Positions 26,946 to 36,087 of a stretch of DNA of 42,718 bases are shown here, one piece after another. The notes under the pieces were generated by a model, which made no database searches, was not told the DNA's origin, and worked only from the letters and a program-made list of their open reading frames with translations. The stretch is taken from the IMG/VR virus record IMGVR_UViG_3300046656_000396, positions 1 through 42,718 of that record. One strand, 5' to 3'. The first letter of the stretch is position 1. Every line of letters begins with the position of its first letter. The position numbers and the translations under genes were made by a program. Source of the stretch: a virus.

Positions 26946-27232
26946 CCGACCGACCAATCGCCGACGGTTTGCAACATCTCGCAGCGGCGCTCAGCCTGCT
27001 CGACCTTCCCGAGAGCTTTGAGCTCTCGCTGCCGGACAAGGCTTACTTCGCGCTGATGGCGGAGTACGGATGCGCTGGAGAGAAGCACTGTCAGTTCGGC
27101 ACGTTCGTATCGAGCGGACACGTCGGCCTCGGGATGATTCACGTGAAACGCATGTTCAAGTATCCGGTGTTGAGCGCGATCGAGAACGGCCAACGCGGCG
27201 AGCCCGAGCCCAAAGGCTTCGAGTTCCTGTGA
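26942..27232 (+). CDS. Hypothetical protein, 96 aa
   Basis: GTG at 26942 overlaps the previous stop. Soluble, mixed protein (LQHLAAALSLLDLPESFELSLPDKAYFALMAEYG, FGTFVSSGHVGLGMIHVKRM). No recognised motif. Lies in the small-gene run before terminase, coupled on both sides. Confidence 0.55.
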   Translation: MTDRPIADGLQHLAAALSLLDLPESFELSLPDKAYFALMAEYGCAGEKHCQFGTFVSSGHVGLGMIHVKRMFKYPVLSAIENGQRGEPEPKGFEFL

Positions 27233-27507
27233 CCCACCACCTGTCAGCCTCGCAGATCGAGACGCTACGCCGCGCGTGCGAGCTCGACACGTTCGTGCGC
27301 ACGTACCGAGCGATCGGCGTCAGCGAATCGACACTGCGCCTCGCGCTCGACGGCAACAGCGTGGCTCAGCGCACGTTCGAGGCGTGCCGCGACTTCTGCG
27401 CGCGCTGGCAGATGGAACACCCGCCGAAGGTGTGCGCGCGCTGTGGGTGCATGGCGATCGGCAGCTGTGATGCGTGTATGAAGTGGAAGGACGGGCCACC
27501 AGCATGA
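27229..27507 (+). CDS. HTH-like plus Cys-rich tail protein, 92 aa
   Basis: GTG at 27229 overlaps the previous stop. N-terminal helical segment (ASQIETLRRACELDTFVRTYRAIGVSESTLRLALDG) is HTH-like. The end has VCARCGCM and SCDACMKW, two Cys pairs forming a likely zinc ribbon. A late transcription regulator is possible but unproven. Confidence 0.55.
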   Translation: MTHHLSASQIETLRRACELDTFVRTYRAIGVSESTLRLALDGNSVAQRTFEACRDFCARWQMEHPPKVCARCGCMAIGSCDACMKWKDGPPA

Positions 27508-27722
27508 GCACATGGGACGCGGCACGCATCGCGAGCAAGAGACCGCTGCCGAAGCCGCGCAAGATGATGGAGTCGGTCGGGCGACAGATCGACGCCAATC
27601 GCAACTGCATGTCCGACATGGAGATCAACAGGCCAGACGCCCGGCGTGTCTGGTTCGCGCCAGGCGAATGCTCTGCGTGCCAGTGCTGCGGCTACCACGT
27701 CTGCAGCTGCCCGCCGTGGTGA
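27504..27722 (+). CDS. Cys-rich protein before terminase, 72 aa
   Basis: ATG at 27504 overlaps the previous stop. Basic N-terminal half (ASKRPLPKPRKMMESVGRQIDANR), then a dense C-terminal Cys cluster (GECSACQCCGYHVCSCPPW) with six cysteines and one His in 19 residues. GTGA/GTG overlap with terminase. A tiny metal-binding protein of unknown role; not a typical small terminase. Confidence 0.55.
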   Translation: MSTWDAARIASKRPLPKPRKMMESVGRQIDANRNCMSDMEINRPDARRVWFAPGECSACQCCGYHVCSCPPW

Positions 27723-29419
27723 CGATGGAGCAAGGTCGCCTAGTCGCGGATGACGAGGTCAGCACCGAGGAGCTGATTGCCATCCATTACTCGACGGGCA
27801 ACCTCCGATACAAGCTGCAGCCGCACCAACGCGAGGACTACGACGCATTCCGCGCGTGGAACATCGAGCGCCAGCAGCCAGGGTATCGTCTAGAAATCAG
27901 GCGTCTCGACGCGCTGTACGACAACATGTGGGTGGACGAGTGCGGGCGCCGCTTCGGCAAGACTGCGCGCGACCTCGTCCTGGATGTTGAGGAGATGCTG
28001 AGGCGTCCTGGGAGCCGCGGCATGATCGCAACTCCGCTCGCGAAATCGATAGGCGGCATCATCGTGCCGCTCACCAAGATTCTGTTTCGTGACGCGCCCG
28101 AAGGATATTTCCCGCGCTTCGTGCGCTCGCACGGTCCTGACGGTGCGGGCCTGCTCATCGATGCAACCGAGAGCTACTGCAAGCTGATCGGGCTCGACAA
28201 GAACCCTGACGCGACTCGCGGAGAGTTCCTCGACTGGGCTCACTTCAGCGAAGCCGCGTTTATCAAAGGGCTATACGAGCTCGTAACTGGCACCATCAAT
28301 CCACAGTTTCGCTATCGACCATGGGCGTGGCTCGGGGTGGAGAGCAGCACGGCCAAAGTGGCTGACTGCGAGTTCAACGTCGAGTTTCGCGAAGACGCCA
28401 AGCTGCGCGGCGCGTATCGCCTGCACCCGATCACCGACAACACCTCGCTGACCGACGACGACATCGACCAGGAGGAGCGCCGGTCGGGCGGCAAGCACTC
28501 GGCGCAGTGCCGGCGCGAGCTCTACTGCGAGCTGACGCGCGACCCCGACGACATGGTCGTGCCCGAGTTCGACGAAGCCGTGCACGTCGTCGACCCTGCG
28601 CTCATCCAGCGCCCGCCCTACGCGTTCGCCCACGTGGGCTTCGATCCGGGCACCACAGACCCTCACGGGCTCGTGTGGCTCTACTTCGACTGGATGCACC
28701 AGTGCATCGTGGTCGAAGGCGCCTGGGCCCGCTCGAACGCCTCCACGGGCACGATTGCCGCGACCACGCAGCGCATGGAGAACATGCTGTGGGGTGCTGG
28801 TCACCGAGCACCGGGCGAGCGCGTGCGTGAGCTGTCGATCCGCGACGCGACGCTGACCGGCAGCGGCAAGGTGTGGGAAGCGCCGCAGACCGCGCTCACG
28901 TGGTGGGACCCGGCCGAGTACAGCCTCAAGCCCAACCCCTACAGCCGCGTCTCGGACATCGACAACCAGTTCGTGCTCGACATGAACACCGACTTCGGCA
29001 TGAACGTACGCAAGGCCGCGAAGGGGCCGGGCAGCAAGGAAGCGGACACCGAGCACCTTCGCATGCTGTTCGAAGCGCGCCCGCGCAAGATCGTGATTCT
29101 CAAGAACGGGCACACCGAGCCGCTCATCATGCAGCTGCGCTCAGGCGAGTGGAACACGGACGAGACCGGCCATCGCACCGATTGGAAGCGCACCAAGACG
29201 CTGGGCCACCTCGATTGCATCGCGGCGCTCAAGTACGTCGTGCGCGACATTCTCTGGACGAGGAACCCGAACATGCCGGCGTTCGTCGATCCGAACAAAC
29301 TGGACCATCACGTTCCAGACGAGATACGTGATCGCGCGCGCGGCATCAGTGCCGGCAACACCTACGGCGGACGCGGCGGTCAGCACGCATACGCCCGACA
29401 ACCGAGAGCCATCCGATGA
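27719..29419 (+). CDS. terL: Terminase large subunit, 566 aa
   Basis: DNA-packaging motor. GTG at 27719 overlaps the previous stop; ATG at 27725 is an alternative. The ATPase domain has a Walker A-like CGRRFGKT (residues 75-82), a TPLAK segment and a Walker B-like FLDWAHFSEA (about 169-178) in place of a standard Asp-Glu ending. The nuclease domain begins at HVGFDPGTTDPHG (D308) with later acidic residues (FVLDMNTDFGMN, HLDCIAALKY). Length is normal for TerL. No small subunit is recognised upstream. Circular genome ends fit headful packaging, but this is inference. Confidence 0.88.
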   Translation: MTMEQGRLVADDEVSTEELIAIHYSTGNLRYKLQPHQREDYDAFRAWNIERQQPGYRLEIRRLDALYDNMWVDECGRRFGKTARDLVLDVEEMLRRPGSRGMIATPLAKSIGGIIVPLTKILFRDAPEGYFPRFVRSHGPDGAGLLIDATESYCKLIGLDKNPDATRGEFLDWAHFSEAAFIKGLYELVTGTINPQFRYRPWAWLGVESSTAKVADCEFNVEFREDAKLRGAYRLHPITDNTSLTDDDIDQEERRSGGKHSAQCRRELYCELTRDPDDMVVPEFDEAVHVVDPALIQRPPYAFAHVGFDPGTTDPHGLVWLYFDWMHQCIVVEGAWARSNASTGTIAATTQRMENMLWGAGHRAPGERVRELSIRDATLTGSGKVWEAPQTALTWWDPAEYSLKPNPYSRVSDIDNQFVLDMNTDFGMNVRKAAKGPGSKEADTEHLRMLFEARPRKIVILKNGHTEPLIMQLRSGEWNTDETGHRTDWKRTKTLGHLDCIAALKYVVRDILWTRNPNMPAFVDPNKLDHHVPDEIRDRARGISAGNTYGGRGGQHAYARQPRAIR

Positions 29420-29718
29420 CCCTTCTATCCGTCGCGGTAGCGATAGCGATATCACTATCATCAATGCTCGCCTGGGACTTCGGCCGTCGCTGGCTCGAGG
29501 AGAAAGCCAAGCAGCGCCTGAGCGACACCGAGCTCGCGCGCTTCTCCGCGCGTCTCGACATGCACGAGCAGGTGCAGAAGCAGCTCGCCGAGGACTGGCT
29601 CAAGAAGTTCCGCCAGCTCGAGACCGACTGGAAGAAGTTGAAGGAACACGTCGACAGCCAGACCGCGGGCACGCTCGCCCAGCTGACGTCGACCCAGAGC
29701 AGAGGGTTCAACCGATGA
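29416..29718 (+). CDS. Membrane-anchored coiled-coil protein, 100 aa (inner-spanin/holin-like)
   Basis: ATG at 29416 overlaps the TerL stop (ATGA). N-terminal transmembrane helix (LLSVAVAIAISLSSMLAWDFG) followed by a long coiled coil (EEKAKQRLSDTELARFSARLDMHEQVQKQLAEDWLKKFRQLETDWKK). That is the topology of an inner-membrane spanin subunit. A lipoprotein candidate lies 3.6 kb upstream (25516). Assignment is by topology only. Confidence 0.55.
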   Translation: MTLLSVAVAIAISLSSMLAWDFGRRWLEEKAKQRLSDTELARFSARLDMHEQVQKQLAEDWLKKFRQLETDWKKLKEHVDSQTAGTLAQLTSTQSRGFNR

Positions 29719-29972
29719 GCACGATCGACGATTACACGCACCTTCCCACGGCCGTGGAGGCCACGCAGTACGACGGAACAACGGATGGTCTACGCGACTG
29801 GGGCCTGACCTTCACGCTGAGCAACAGCGTGAACCTCGTGGTCAGCAATGACGAGGGCGCGATCCCGGTCGCAGTCGGCGACTACATCGTGAAGCGGGAA
29901 AACGGCACTTTCCGCGTCATGACCGAAGCCGACTTCGAAGACATGTTCGAGATCGTCGTGGTTGGTCCGTGA
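29715..29972 (+). CDS. Small conserved-type phage protein, 85 aa
   Basis: ATG at 29715 overlaps the previous stop. The C-terminal half, VGDYIVKRENGTFRVMTEADFEDMFEIV, fits a pattern common in small phage proteins: a G-D-W/Y-I-V strand, a Gly turn, then F-x-x-x-F/Y. The role of that family is not established. Next gene overlaps by GTGA. Confidence 0.65.
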   Translation: MSTIDDYTHLPTAVEATQYDGTTDGLRDWGLTFTLSNSVNLVVSNDEGAIPVAVGDYIVKRENGTFRVMTEADFEDMFEIVVVGP

Positions 29973-30187
29973 CCACGATCAACCTGTCGTCGCGTCGGGC
30001 CGAGAAAGACGCCGTCAAGCTCGCGCAGGACATCCAAAAGGTGTGCGCCGGTCACGACATGTCGATCGTCGCCTGCGCGCTGATGGGCGTCGTGTCGTCG
30101 CTGCCGGTCGAACTTGCGGCCGGCGTGTGCGCCACCGTCGCCCGCTCAATCAATGGAGACGCACCAGATGGAAACGACCACGCATAA
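29969..30187 (+). CDS. Hypothetical small protein, 72 aa
   Basis: GTG at 29969 overlaps the previous stop. Two helical halves: a charged one (SRRAEKDAVKLAQDIQKVCAGHDM) and an apolar one (SIVACALMGVVSSLPVELAAGVCATVARSI). The second is moderately hydrophobic and may be a buried helical pair rather than a membrane span. Function unknown. Confidence 0.6.
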   Translation: MTTINLSSRRAEKDAVKLAQDIQKVCAGHDMSIVACALMGVVSSLPVELAAGVCATVARSINGDAPDGNDHA

Positions 30188-30905
30188 ATCCAGCATCGCC
30201 GACGCGATCGAGAAAGAAGTGCCGCTGCCCGCGAGAGCATCAGCGCGCGCCAAGCCGATCGAGCCCGAAGACAAGACGCCGCCCAAGCACGTTCACCCGA
30301 CCGGCGTGCGCGAGGAAGTGATCGGATACGACGACCTCGGACGCCGTCAGCTGCGTGCCGTAGCGGACCGTACGCCCACATACATGGTCACCTGCAAGGC
30401 GTGCATCGCCGATGACCGAAAGCGCTCGCTCGAAGCGCCCGCCGCGCTCGACATCGATCACACGCTCTTTCTCGTTCCGGAGCCCGCGTACGACAACTCG
30501 GTGGCCCGAGCCTACGTGCTGTCGCGCTGGCCCGAGGCGGTGAACATCGTGAGCGCGTTCCACGCCGAGAAGCTCTCTTACGTGAAGGGCGCGCAGATCG
30601 TGGTGATCACTCGTCGCGGCCTGAACGGCAAGTTGCCCGGCCCGTCGACCAAGCGCACCAAGGACGAAGAGGGCACGTTTCACGACGAGCCCATCCCGCC
30701 CGACACGTATCTGCGTGAGTGCGTCGAGAGCGCGCCGATCGTGGTCGCCGAGTGCATGGATGTCGTCCCCGCGACGATGTTCAGCGAGCAGAGCGTCGAC
30801 ATGCGCGAGCTGGTGGCCCGGCTTGCCGAGGTCGCGCAGCCGTACCGCATCGCGATTCCAGCGGACCCCAAAGACAGAATGTACGTGATGCGTCTCAACT
30901 CCTGA
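30168..30905 (+). CDS. Hypothetical protein before portal, 245 aa
   Basis: ATG at 30168 has GGAGA nine bases upstream and overlaps the previous gene. Disordered Lys/Pro N-terminus to about 50, then a TYMVTCKACIADDRK Cys pair, then an alpha/beta domain (HTLFLVPEPAYDN, AVNIVSAFHAEKLSYVKGAQIVVITRRG). Family not recognised. Could be a packaging or head-completion accessory by place. Confidence 0.65.
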   Translation: METTTHKSSIADAIEKEVPLPARASARAKPIEPEDKTPPKHVHPTGVREEVIGYDDLGRRQLRAVADRTPTYMVTCKACIADDRKRSLEAPAALDIDHTLFLVPEPAYDNSVARAYVLSRWPEAVNIVSAFHAEKLSYVKGAQIVVITRRGLNGKLPGPSTKRTKDEEGTFHDEPIPPDTYLRECVESAPIVVAECMDVVPATMFSEQSVDMRELVARLAEVAQPYRIAIPADPKDRMYVMRLNS

Positions 30906-30915
30906 GGTGTGACCG

Positions 30916-33135
30916 ATGCCGCAAGTTCAGTCGTTCGCGGGCCCCACAGTGCCGCAGCAGCCCGCGCAGCAGCAAGAGCAGCCGCTTGCCGGGTACTTTG
31001 CCAACCTTCCCGCAGACCAGCTCATAGGCGAGCTACGCACGCGGGCTACCAACAGCTGGAACGCGCTGCAGAACCGCGGCTTGCCCACGCTGTGGCGTCT
31101 CAGCTACGCGCAAGCGTTCGGCATGGACCCGAACACCGCGCGCAACGCGACGCAGCGGCTCGAGTTCTGCGGCACGCAGGCGCAGCAGATTCGCTTTCGC
31201 ATCCAGCTCACTCGCTCGCACGTGAAGATGAGAAGCCAGCTCGCACAGGGCCAGCGCCCGAGCTTCGAGTGCGTGGCTGTGAACGACGACGCGGCATCGC
31301 TCTCGCAGGTGCAGATTGCCGGCAAGGCGATCACGTACGTGTTTCGAGAGGCCAAGGGCGAGTTTGCGCTCGCCGAGGCTGCAGAGGCTGACGCCTATTT
31401 CGGTGAGGGCGGGGTGTGGATTCGCTGGGACGCCGACGCGGGCGACACCGAGAAGACGCAGCAGATGGTCCCCGCAACCGACCAGTTTACGGGCCAGCCG
31501 CTGCTGCAGCCGAACGGGCAGCCCGAGGTGATTCCGCAGACCGTCTCGAAGCGCACGGGCGCACCGACGTACACCGCGCTGTTCCCCTGGAACATCACGC
31601 GCGACCCGAACACGCGCAAACCGTCGTGGATCGAGACGCGCGAGAAGACGTCGAAGTACGAGCTGATCGCGCGCTACCCCGAGTTCGCCGATCAGCTGCA
31701 GCACATGACGCTCACGCGCGACACCGAACCGGGCGCGATGGAGCTGTTCCAGTGGGACATGACCAGCGCGACTGACGACGTGCTCGCGGTCAAGCATTGG
31801 TACCACCGGAACTGCAAGGCCGTGCCTGGCGGTCGCTACATCGGCTACGTGGGCGACGTCGTGCTCTGGGACATGCCCTGCCCTGTCGCTGAGGGCCTGC
31901 CGATCGTCAGCATCTGCAGCGCTCGCTACTTCGACACGCCGTTCGGCTACCCCGAGAGCGCTGACCTGCTGTCGGTGCAAGAGGCGTATGACGAGCTGTA
32001 TTCGCAGGCGATCACGAACGTCCTGAAGCTCGGCAATCAGTCGCTGTGGGGCGAGGACGGCGTCGAGTTCGACCCGCAAGCGTTCGCGAAGGGCGGCGCG
32101 TACTTCACGCTCAAGGCCGGCCAGAAGCCGCCCGCGGCGATTCAGTACGCCGAGCTGCCCGCGGCCTTCCAGTACATGTCGGAAAACCTGCCGCAGCTGA
32201 TGGGTGTGATCAGCGGCATGAACCCCACGCAGATGGGCACGCCAGAGTCGAACATCACGAGCGGCGTGTTCGCGACGCTGATGCAGGCGACGGCCGAGAA
32301 GTTCGCGAGCCCTTCGCAGCAGGCGTACGACTTCGGCGTCAACGAACTTGGCAACGTGACGCTCGAGCTCATCCGCGCGAACAGCGACACGCAGTTCGCA
32401 GCGCAGGTATCTGGCGAAGCCAACCTGCCCTACATGAAATACTTCGCGGCCGAGGACTTCGCGGGCGTGAAGAAGGTGCTTGTTCAGCGCCAGAGCCCCG
32501 TGATGAACAACATCGGCGGGCGCTTCGAGGTGTTCGAGCGCACCGTTCAGCTTCCGCCCGCGCAGCGCAAGGCTGCGGTGCAGATGCTCTCGACGGGAGA
32601 TTCGAGCGCGTGGACCGAGAACGACAACTCGACGCTGATTCTGGTGCGCAAAGAAAACGAGCTCCTGTCGCGCGGACAGCAGTGCGAGGTGAGCAAGAGC
32701 GATGACTTCCGCGATCACATCCCGAGTCATCGTGCGTCGCTCGACCGGCTCCGCACGCAAGAGCAACCGGCGCCAAACACGCCGGAGTTCCAGCAATGGC
32801 AGGCGGCGATCAACGCGCACGTACAGCACATCGCGGAGCACCCGGTAATCTGGGCCCAGACAGACCCGATCTATGCGCTCGTGTGCGGTCTGCCGCCGCC
32901 GCCCCAGTTCGACCCGGCGGCCGGCAAGTTCGTGCCGCATCCCGAGATGGGCAACGCGCCTCCGCCGCAGAGCCAAGGCCAGCCGCCGCCCCCAGGCAAG
33001 CCGGCCAATGGCGCGCCGCCGGGCGCACAAGCACAAGCGGGCCCGAAGCCCGCACCCCAACGCCCCGAGCCACCCCAGGGCAGCAACGCCCCAGGCTCGA
33101 CGCAGGCGAAACCCAGTAACGGAGGTCCATCGTGA
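30916..33135 (+). CDS. Portal protein, 739 aa
   Basis: Forms the dodecameric gate at the capsid vertex. ATG at 30916 has GAGGTG upstream. The order (terminase, this gene, scaffold-like gene, capsid) and size fit the large podoviral-type portals. Visible features: a Gln/Pro N-terminus, a mixed alpha/beta wing (FRIQLTRSHVKMRSQLAQGQRPSFEC), a stem/crown helical region (ADLLSVQEAYDELYSQAITNVLKLGNQ, TSGVFATLMQATAEKFASPSQQ) and a long Pro/Gln-rich tail from about 680. GTG of the next gene overlaps. No search was possible; the call rests on order, length and motif feel. Confidence 0.8.
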   Translation: MPQVQSFAGPTVPQQPAQQQEQPLAGYFANLPADQLIGELRTRATNSWNALQNRGLPTLWRLSYAQAFGMDPNTARNATQRLEFCGTQAQQIRFRIQLTRSHVKMRSQLAQGQRPSFECVAVNDDAASLSQVQIAGKAITYVFREAKGEFALAEAAEADAYFGEGGVWIRWDADAGDTEKTQQMVPATDQFTGQPLLQPNGQPEVIPQTVSKRTGAPTYTALFPWNITRDPNTRKPSWIETREKTSKYELIARYPEFADQLQHMTLTRDTEPGAMELFQWDMTSATDDVLAVKHWYHRNCKAVPGGRYIGYVGDVVLWDMPCPVAEGLPIVSICSARYFDTPFGYPESADLLSVQEAYDELYSQAITNVLKLGNQSLWGEDGVEFDPQAFAKGGAYFTLKAGQKPPAAIQYAELPAAFQYMSENLPQLMGVISGMNPTQMGTPESNITSGVFATLMQATAEKFASPSQQAYDFGVNELGNVTLELIRANSDTQFAAQVSGEANLPYMKYFAAEDFAGVKKVLVQRQSPVMNNIGGRFEVFERTVQLPPAQRKAAVQMLSTGDSSAWTENDNSTLILVRKENELLSRGQQCEVSKSDDFRDHIPSHRASLDRLRTQEQPAPNTPEFQQWQAAINAHVQHIAEHPVIWAQTDPIYALVCGLPPPPQFDPAAGKFVPHPEMGNAPPPQSQGQPPPPGKPANGAPPGAQAQAGPKPAPQRPEPPQGSNAPGSTQAKPSNGGPS

Positions 33136-34511
33136 GCAGCGACGTAGGCGGAGCAGCACCGGTACGAGGCGAGGGAAACGCGCCAGGCCAGAGCGCGGGC
33201 GAGGTCATGCCCGCAGTGAAGACGAACGAGCGCGCGAGCCTCGCCGACTTCAAGCGCGTCCTGGCCGAAAAGAACGAGCAGGCTTCCAAGCCGCAGGCGC
33301 CGGCGCAGCGCCCGCAAGCGAAGCCCACAGCGCGGAGCCACATCGCCGAGTTCAGCGCCAAGCTGGAGGCGTCGCAGCAGGCTCCAGCCAACCCGAACGA
33401 AGCGCGCAACCACCCCGGCCGCGGCGAGGTCGCAGGCGAAAACAGCGGCGATCCGAACCAGCTGAAGGAACCCGCCGAGCTCGAGGGCGAGACGCCACCC
33501 GAAGGTGAGCAGCCGGTCGAGGGCGAGGAACAGGCGCCCGAGCAGACCGCGATGGACGACCTCGCGGCGCTGCAGAAGTACCGCGAGTGGGAGCAGGCCG
33601 ACATGTTCCCCGAAGAGCTCGAAGGCAAGCTGCACGAGCTCAAGACCAATGGCCAGGTGCGCTACGTCGACACCAAGGAACTGCGTCAGGGCTACATCCG
33701 CGGCGTCGACTACCGACGCTTCCACCAGGAGGCCCAACAGGTCAGTCAGCGCGCCGAGCAGTATCAGCAGTCGATGCAGCAGCACTTCGAGGCCATCAAG
33801 GACCCCGATCAGATGCTCGAGATTTTCGAGCGCAACGGCTACTCCGACACGCTCGAGAAGGTCGCCTACAAACTTGCCGAGCGCATCCGAGACGACCGCA
33901 ACATCGTTCACGCAGCCATGCGCGCGACCATGGAGCGCCTCGGCGTGAGCGACCCGAATCACCGCGATGTGGCAGCCGCTGGCGAGCGCACGCAGGCAGC
34001 TCTGAAGCGCACGCGCGCGGTCGAAGCCGAGCAACGCCGGCTGCAATTCGAGCGCGACCAGCTCGAGCGCGGCAAGCAGCAGACCCAGAGCACGCAGCGC
34101 CAAAAGGAATACGCGGCGCAGTACGAAAACCAGCTGAACCAGCTCCGCCCGAACGCCATGCGCGCCTACGGCATCAAGGACACCCCGGCCAACCGCCAGG
34201 CGCTGGCCCGCCACCTCGGTAACGTCATCCAGACCAACGGGTTCAGCGGCAATATCACGCGTGATCTCGTCATGCAGGCTGCGGCCGACCTCCGAGACGA
34301 GCAGGGCGACATCCAAGCCCGCGAACAGGGCCTCAACAGCGGCTCCATGAGTCCCCAGCAGTGGCAGGCGCAGCGCGCGGCTGGCCAAGCCCTACCCCCG
34401 AACCGGCTCGCAGCTGGCGGCGGCAAGCCGATGGGAGTCACCAACGGCGCCAAGCGTGGGAACTTGTCCGACCTCGAGGCCATGGTTCGCAAGGGCCGCA
34501 TGGGCGGCTAG
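33132..34511 (+). CDS. Scaffolding-type protein, 459 aa
   Basis: GTG at 33132 with GGAGG upstream and overlapping the portal stop. Highly charged, low-complexity N-terminal half (Glu, Pro, Gln, Ala), then coiled coils (about 200-260 and 285-340: VEAEQRRLQFERDQLERGKQQTQSTQRQ), then a basic Gly-rich end. No hydrophobic core. Such a protein between portal and capsid is normally the capsid assembly scaffold. No protease domain seen. Confidence 0.75.
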   Translation: MSSDVGGAAPVRGEGNAPGQSAGEVMPAVKTNERASLADFKRVLAEKNEQASKPQAPAQRPQAKPTARSHIAEFSAKLEASQQAPANPNEARNHPGRGEVAGENSGDPNQLKEPAELEGETPPEGEQPVEGEEQAPEQTAMDDLAALQKYREWEQADMFPEELEGKLHELKTNGQVRYVDTKELRQGYIRGVDYRRFHQEAQQVSQRAEQYQQSMQQHFEAIKDPDQMLEIFERNGYSDTLEKVAYKLAERIRDDRNIVHAAMRATMERLGVSDPNHRDVAAAGERTQAALKRTRAVEAEQRRLQFERDQLERGKQQTQSTQRQKEYAAQYENQLNQLRPNAMRAYGIKDTPANRQALARHLGNVIQTNGFSGNITRDLVMQAAADLRDEQGDIQAREQGLNSGSMSPQQWQAQRAAGQALPPNRLAAGGGKPMGVTNGAKRGNLSDLEAMVRKGRMGG

Positions 34512-34736
34512 CCCGTTGACAAGTGATAGATGTATCAGCAACGATGACAGCAGCTCCCAACGGCTCGTCTAGGCCAGCGGAAGCGACTCACGCGATCGGC
34601 ACGCTCGTGATTCGATAGTACGGCCCCCGCAGCCCCGCCCAGGCGGTTAGCAGACGCGGCTTAGCCCGAACCCGGTCGGCGATGACGGTACCCGAGCAGC
34701 GGAAGAGACAGCTCTTTCCCCCTCGCAGGTGCCGCT
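34512..34736. other. Intergenic region before the capsid gene
   Basis: 225 bases with no gene that I can support. It has TTGACA at 34516-34521 but no good -10 at the normal distance. A GATAGT lies at 34613 without a clear -35. An AGGTG ribosome binding site sits five bases before the capsid ATG. A separate promoter or an RNA processing site for the highly expressed capsid gene is likely but not demonstrable here. Confidence 0.4.
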
Positions 34737-36077
34737 ATGTCGGCTATCGATCCACAGTTTGCGTCCGATTTCACGGACCGCTACGGCGCGTTCCTCAATC
34801 CACTTCCGCAGCAAAACACGTTCCGCGAGTTCCTGAAGTTCGCGAAGAGCTCGGACAAGTCGGGCAAGCAGTTCCGTTACCCGATCCAGTCGGCCATCTC
34901 GCACGGCATGACCACGGACCGCACGGGCACAGCGTTCTCGCTGAACGCCGCGCGGCCCGGAACCGAGGTCGAAGCCATCCTCGATGGCACCGACCTGATC
35001 GTCCGCGAGACGTTCCCCTACAGCGCGATGCTGAAGGCGCGCAACGGCACCTCGCTGCAAGGCGACGCCGCTGCGTACTGGGACCCGATGGACAAGGTCA
35101 TGATGACGACCTTGCGCAGCATGGAGCTCTACAACGAGCTCATGCTGATGTACGGGCCCGGTCCGACGACCACGGGTCTGTCGAACATCGGCGTCATCGC
35201 AACGACTCCGGTGTTTGCGGGCACGGGCCCCAACTACGGCAGCGCGACGCACCCGATCGTTCAGCTCACGCAAGCCACGTGGGCAGCCGGCATCTGGAAC
35301 AACATGGGTTCCGGCGGCGGCACGAGCTCGGGCGCGCTGGTCGACATCTACCAGTCTGACCTGACCACGCTCCGCGTGGCCGACGTGCAGATCGAGGGCG
35401 TCGTAGACCCCTCGAAGTGCCAGGTTCAGATGTTCAAGTCTGGCTCTGCCGTGGCAGTCGCCGCGACTGACGTCATCCTGCCCAAAGGCTGGATCAACAC
35501 CACGTCCGTGGGTGTCGGCGGCATCCTCCGAAACACAGGCACGTTCGCCAACGTCAGCGCAGCGACCAATCCGTTCTGGCGCGCGCGCTCGATCGACCTC
35601 GCTTCCAGCGCGATGACCGCAAGCAAGTTCTTGGCGATCACCGCGAAGCTGATGAGCAACGGCGGCGAGAACGGCCTCACCGCGTGGTGCAACCCGATCG
35701 TGTTCAGCGATCTCGTGGACGCCACCATCAACAACACCCGTTGGAACAATTCGATGGGCGACAACAAGGTCAAGATGCAGGGCGCCGAGACCTTGCAGTT
35801 CATGACCGCGGTCGGCGTCTGCGAGTTGAAGCGTCACAGCTACATCAAGCAGGGCGAGATGTGGTTGCTCGAGCCAGAGACGTCGATGCGTATCGGCGCG
35901 AGCGACATCACGTTCCGCGGCGCGAACGGCAACGAGGGCTTCTTCCTCGAGCTGGCCGGCGCGGCTGGTTCGGAAATCCGCGCCATGTCGCAGCAAGCCG
36001 CGCTGCTGACCTGCCCGTACCACAACGCGATCGTGACCGGCATCTTGTCGCCGAACGCCGACACCTCGGGCAGCTGA
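34737..36077 (+). CDS. Major capsid protein, 446 aa
   Basis: Main shell subunit. ATG at 34737 with AGGTG upstream. N-terminal arm (SAIDPQFASDFTDRYGAFLNPLPQQNTFREFLKF), then a mixed domain with many beta segments, an acidic long-helix-like piece (YWDPMDKVMMTTLRSMELYNELMLMYG), and a C-terminal domain with a receptor-like FLELAGAAGSEIRAMSQQAALLTCPYHNAIVTGI end. Order after portal and scaffold plus length support an HK97-fold capsid protein of the podoviral kind. Followed by a strong hairpin. Confidence 0.8.
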   Translation: MSAIDPQFASDFTDRYGAFLNPLPQQNTFREFLKFAKSSDKSGKQFRYPIQSAISHGMTTDRTGTAFSLNAARPGTEVEAILDGTDLIVRETFPYSAMLKARNGTSLQGDAAAYWDPMDKVMMTTLRSMELYNELMLMYGPGPTTTGLSNIGVIATTPVFAGTGPNYGSATHPIVQLTQATWAAGIWNNMGSGGGTSSGALVDIYQSDLTTLRVADVQIEGVVDPSKCQVQMFKSGSAVAVAATDVILPKGWINTTSVGVGGILRNTGTFANVSAATNPFWRARSIDLASSAMTASKFLAITAKLMSNGGENGLTAWCNPIVFSDLVDATINNTRWNNSMGDNKVKMQGAETLQFMTAVGVCELKRHSYIKQGEMWLLEPETSMRIGASDITFRGANGNEGFFLELAGAAGSEIRAMSQQAALLTCPYHNAIVTGILSPNADTSGS

Positions 36078-36087
36078 ACAAACTCCT

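Noticed and set aside
31033-33159. Long open frame of 708 codons on the minus strand opposite the portal gene
   Set aside because: It is the mirror of a GC-rich gene: stops are rare on the opposite strand, the product is Arg/Leu/His-rich with no fold, and it has no ribosome binding site or operon context.
34516-34544. TTGACA before the capsid gene as a promoter or repressor site
   Set aside because: No acceptable -10 box at 16-18 bases and no TGTCAA partner half-site; mentioned only as part of the intergenic region.
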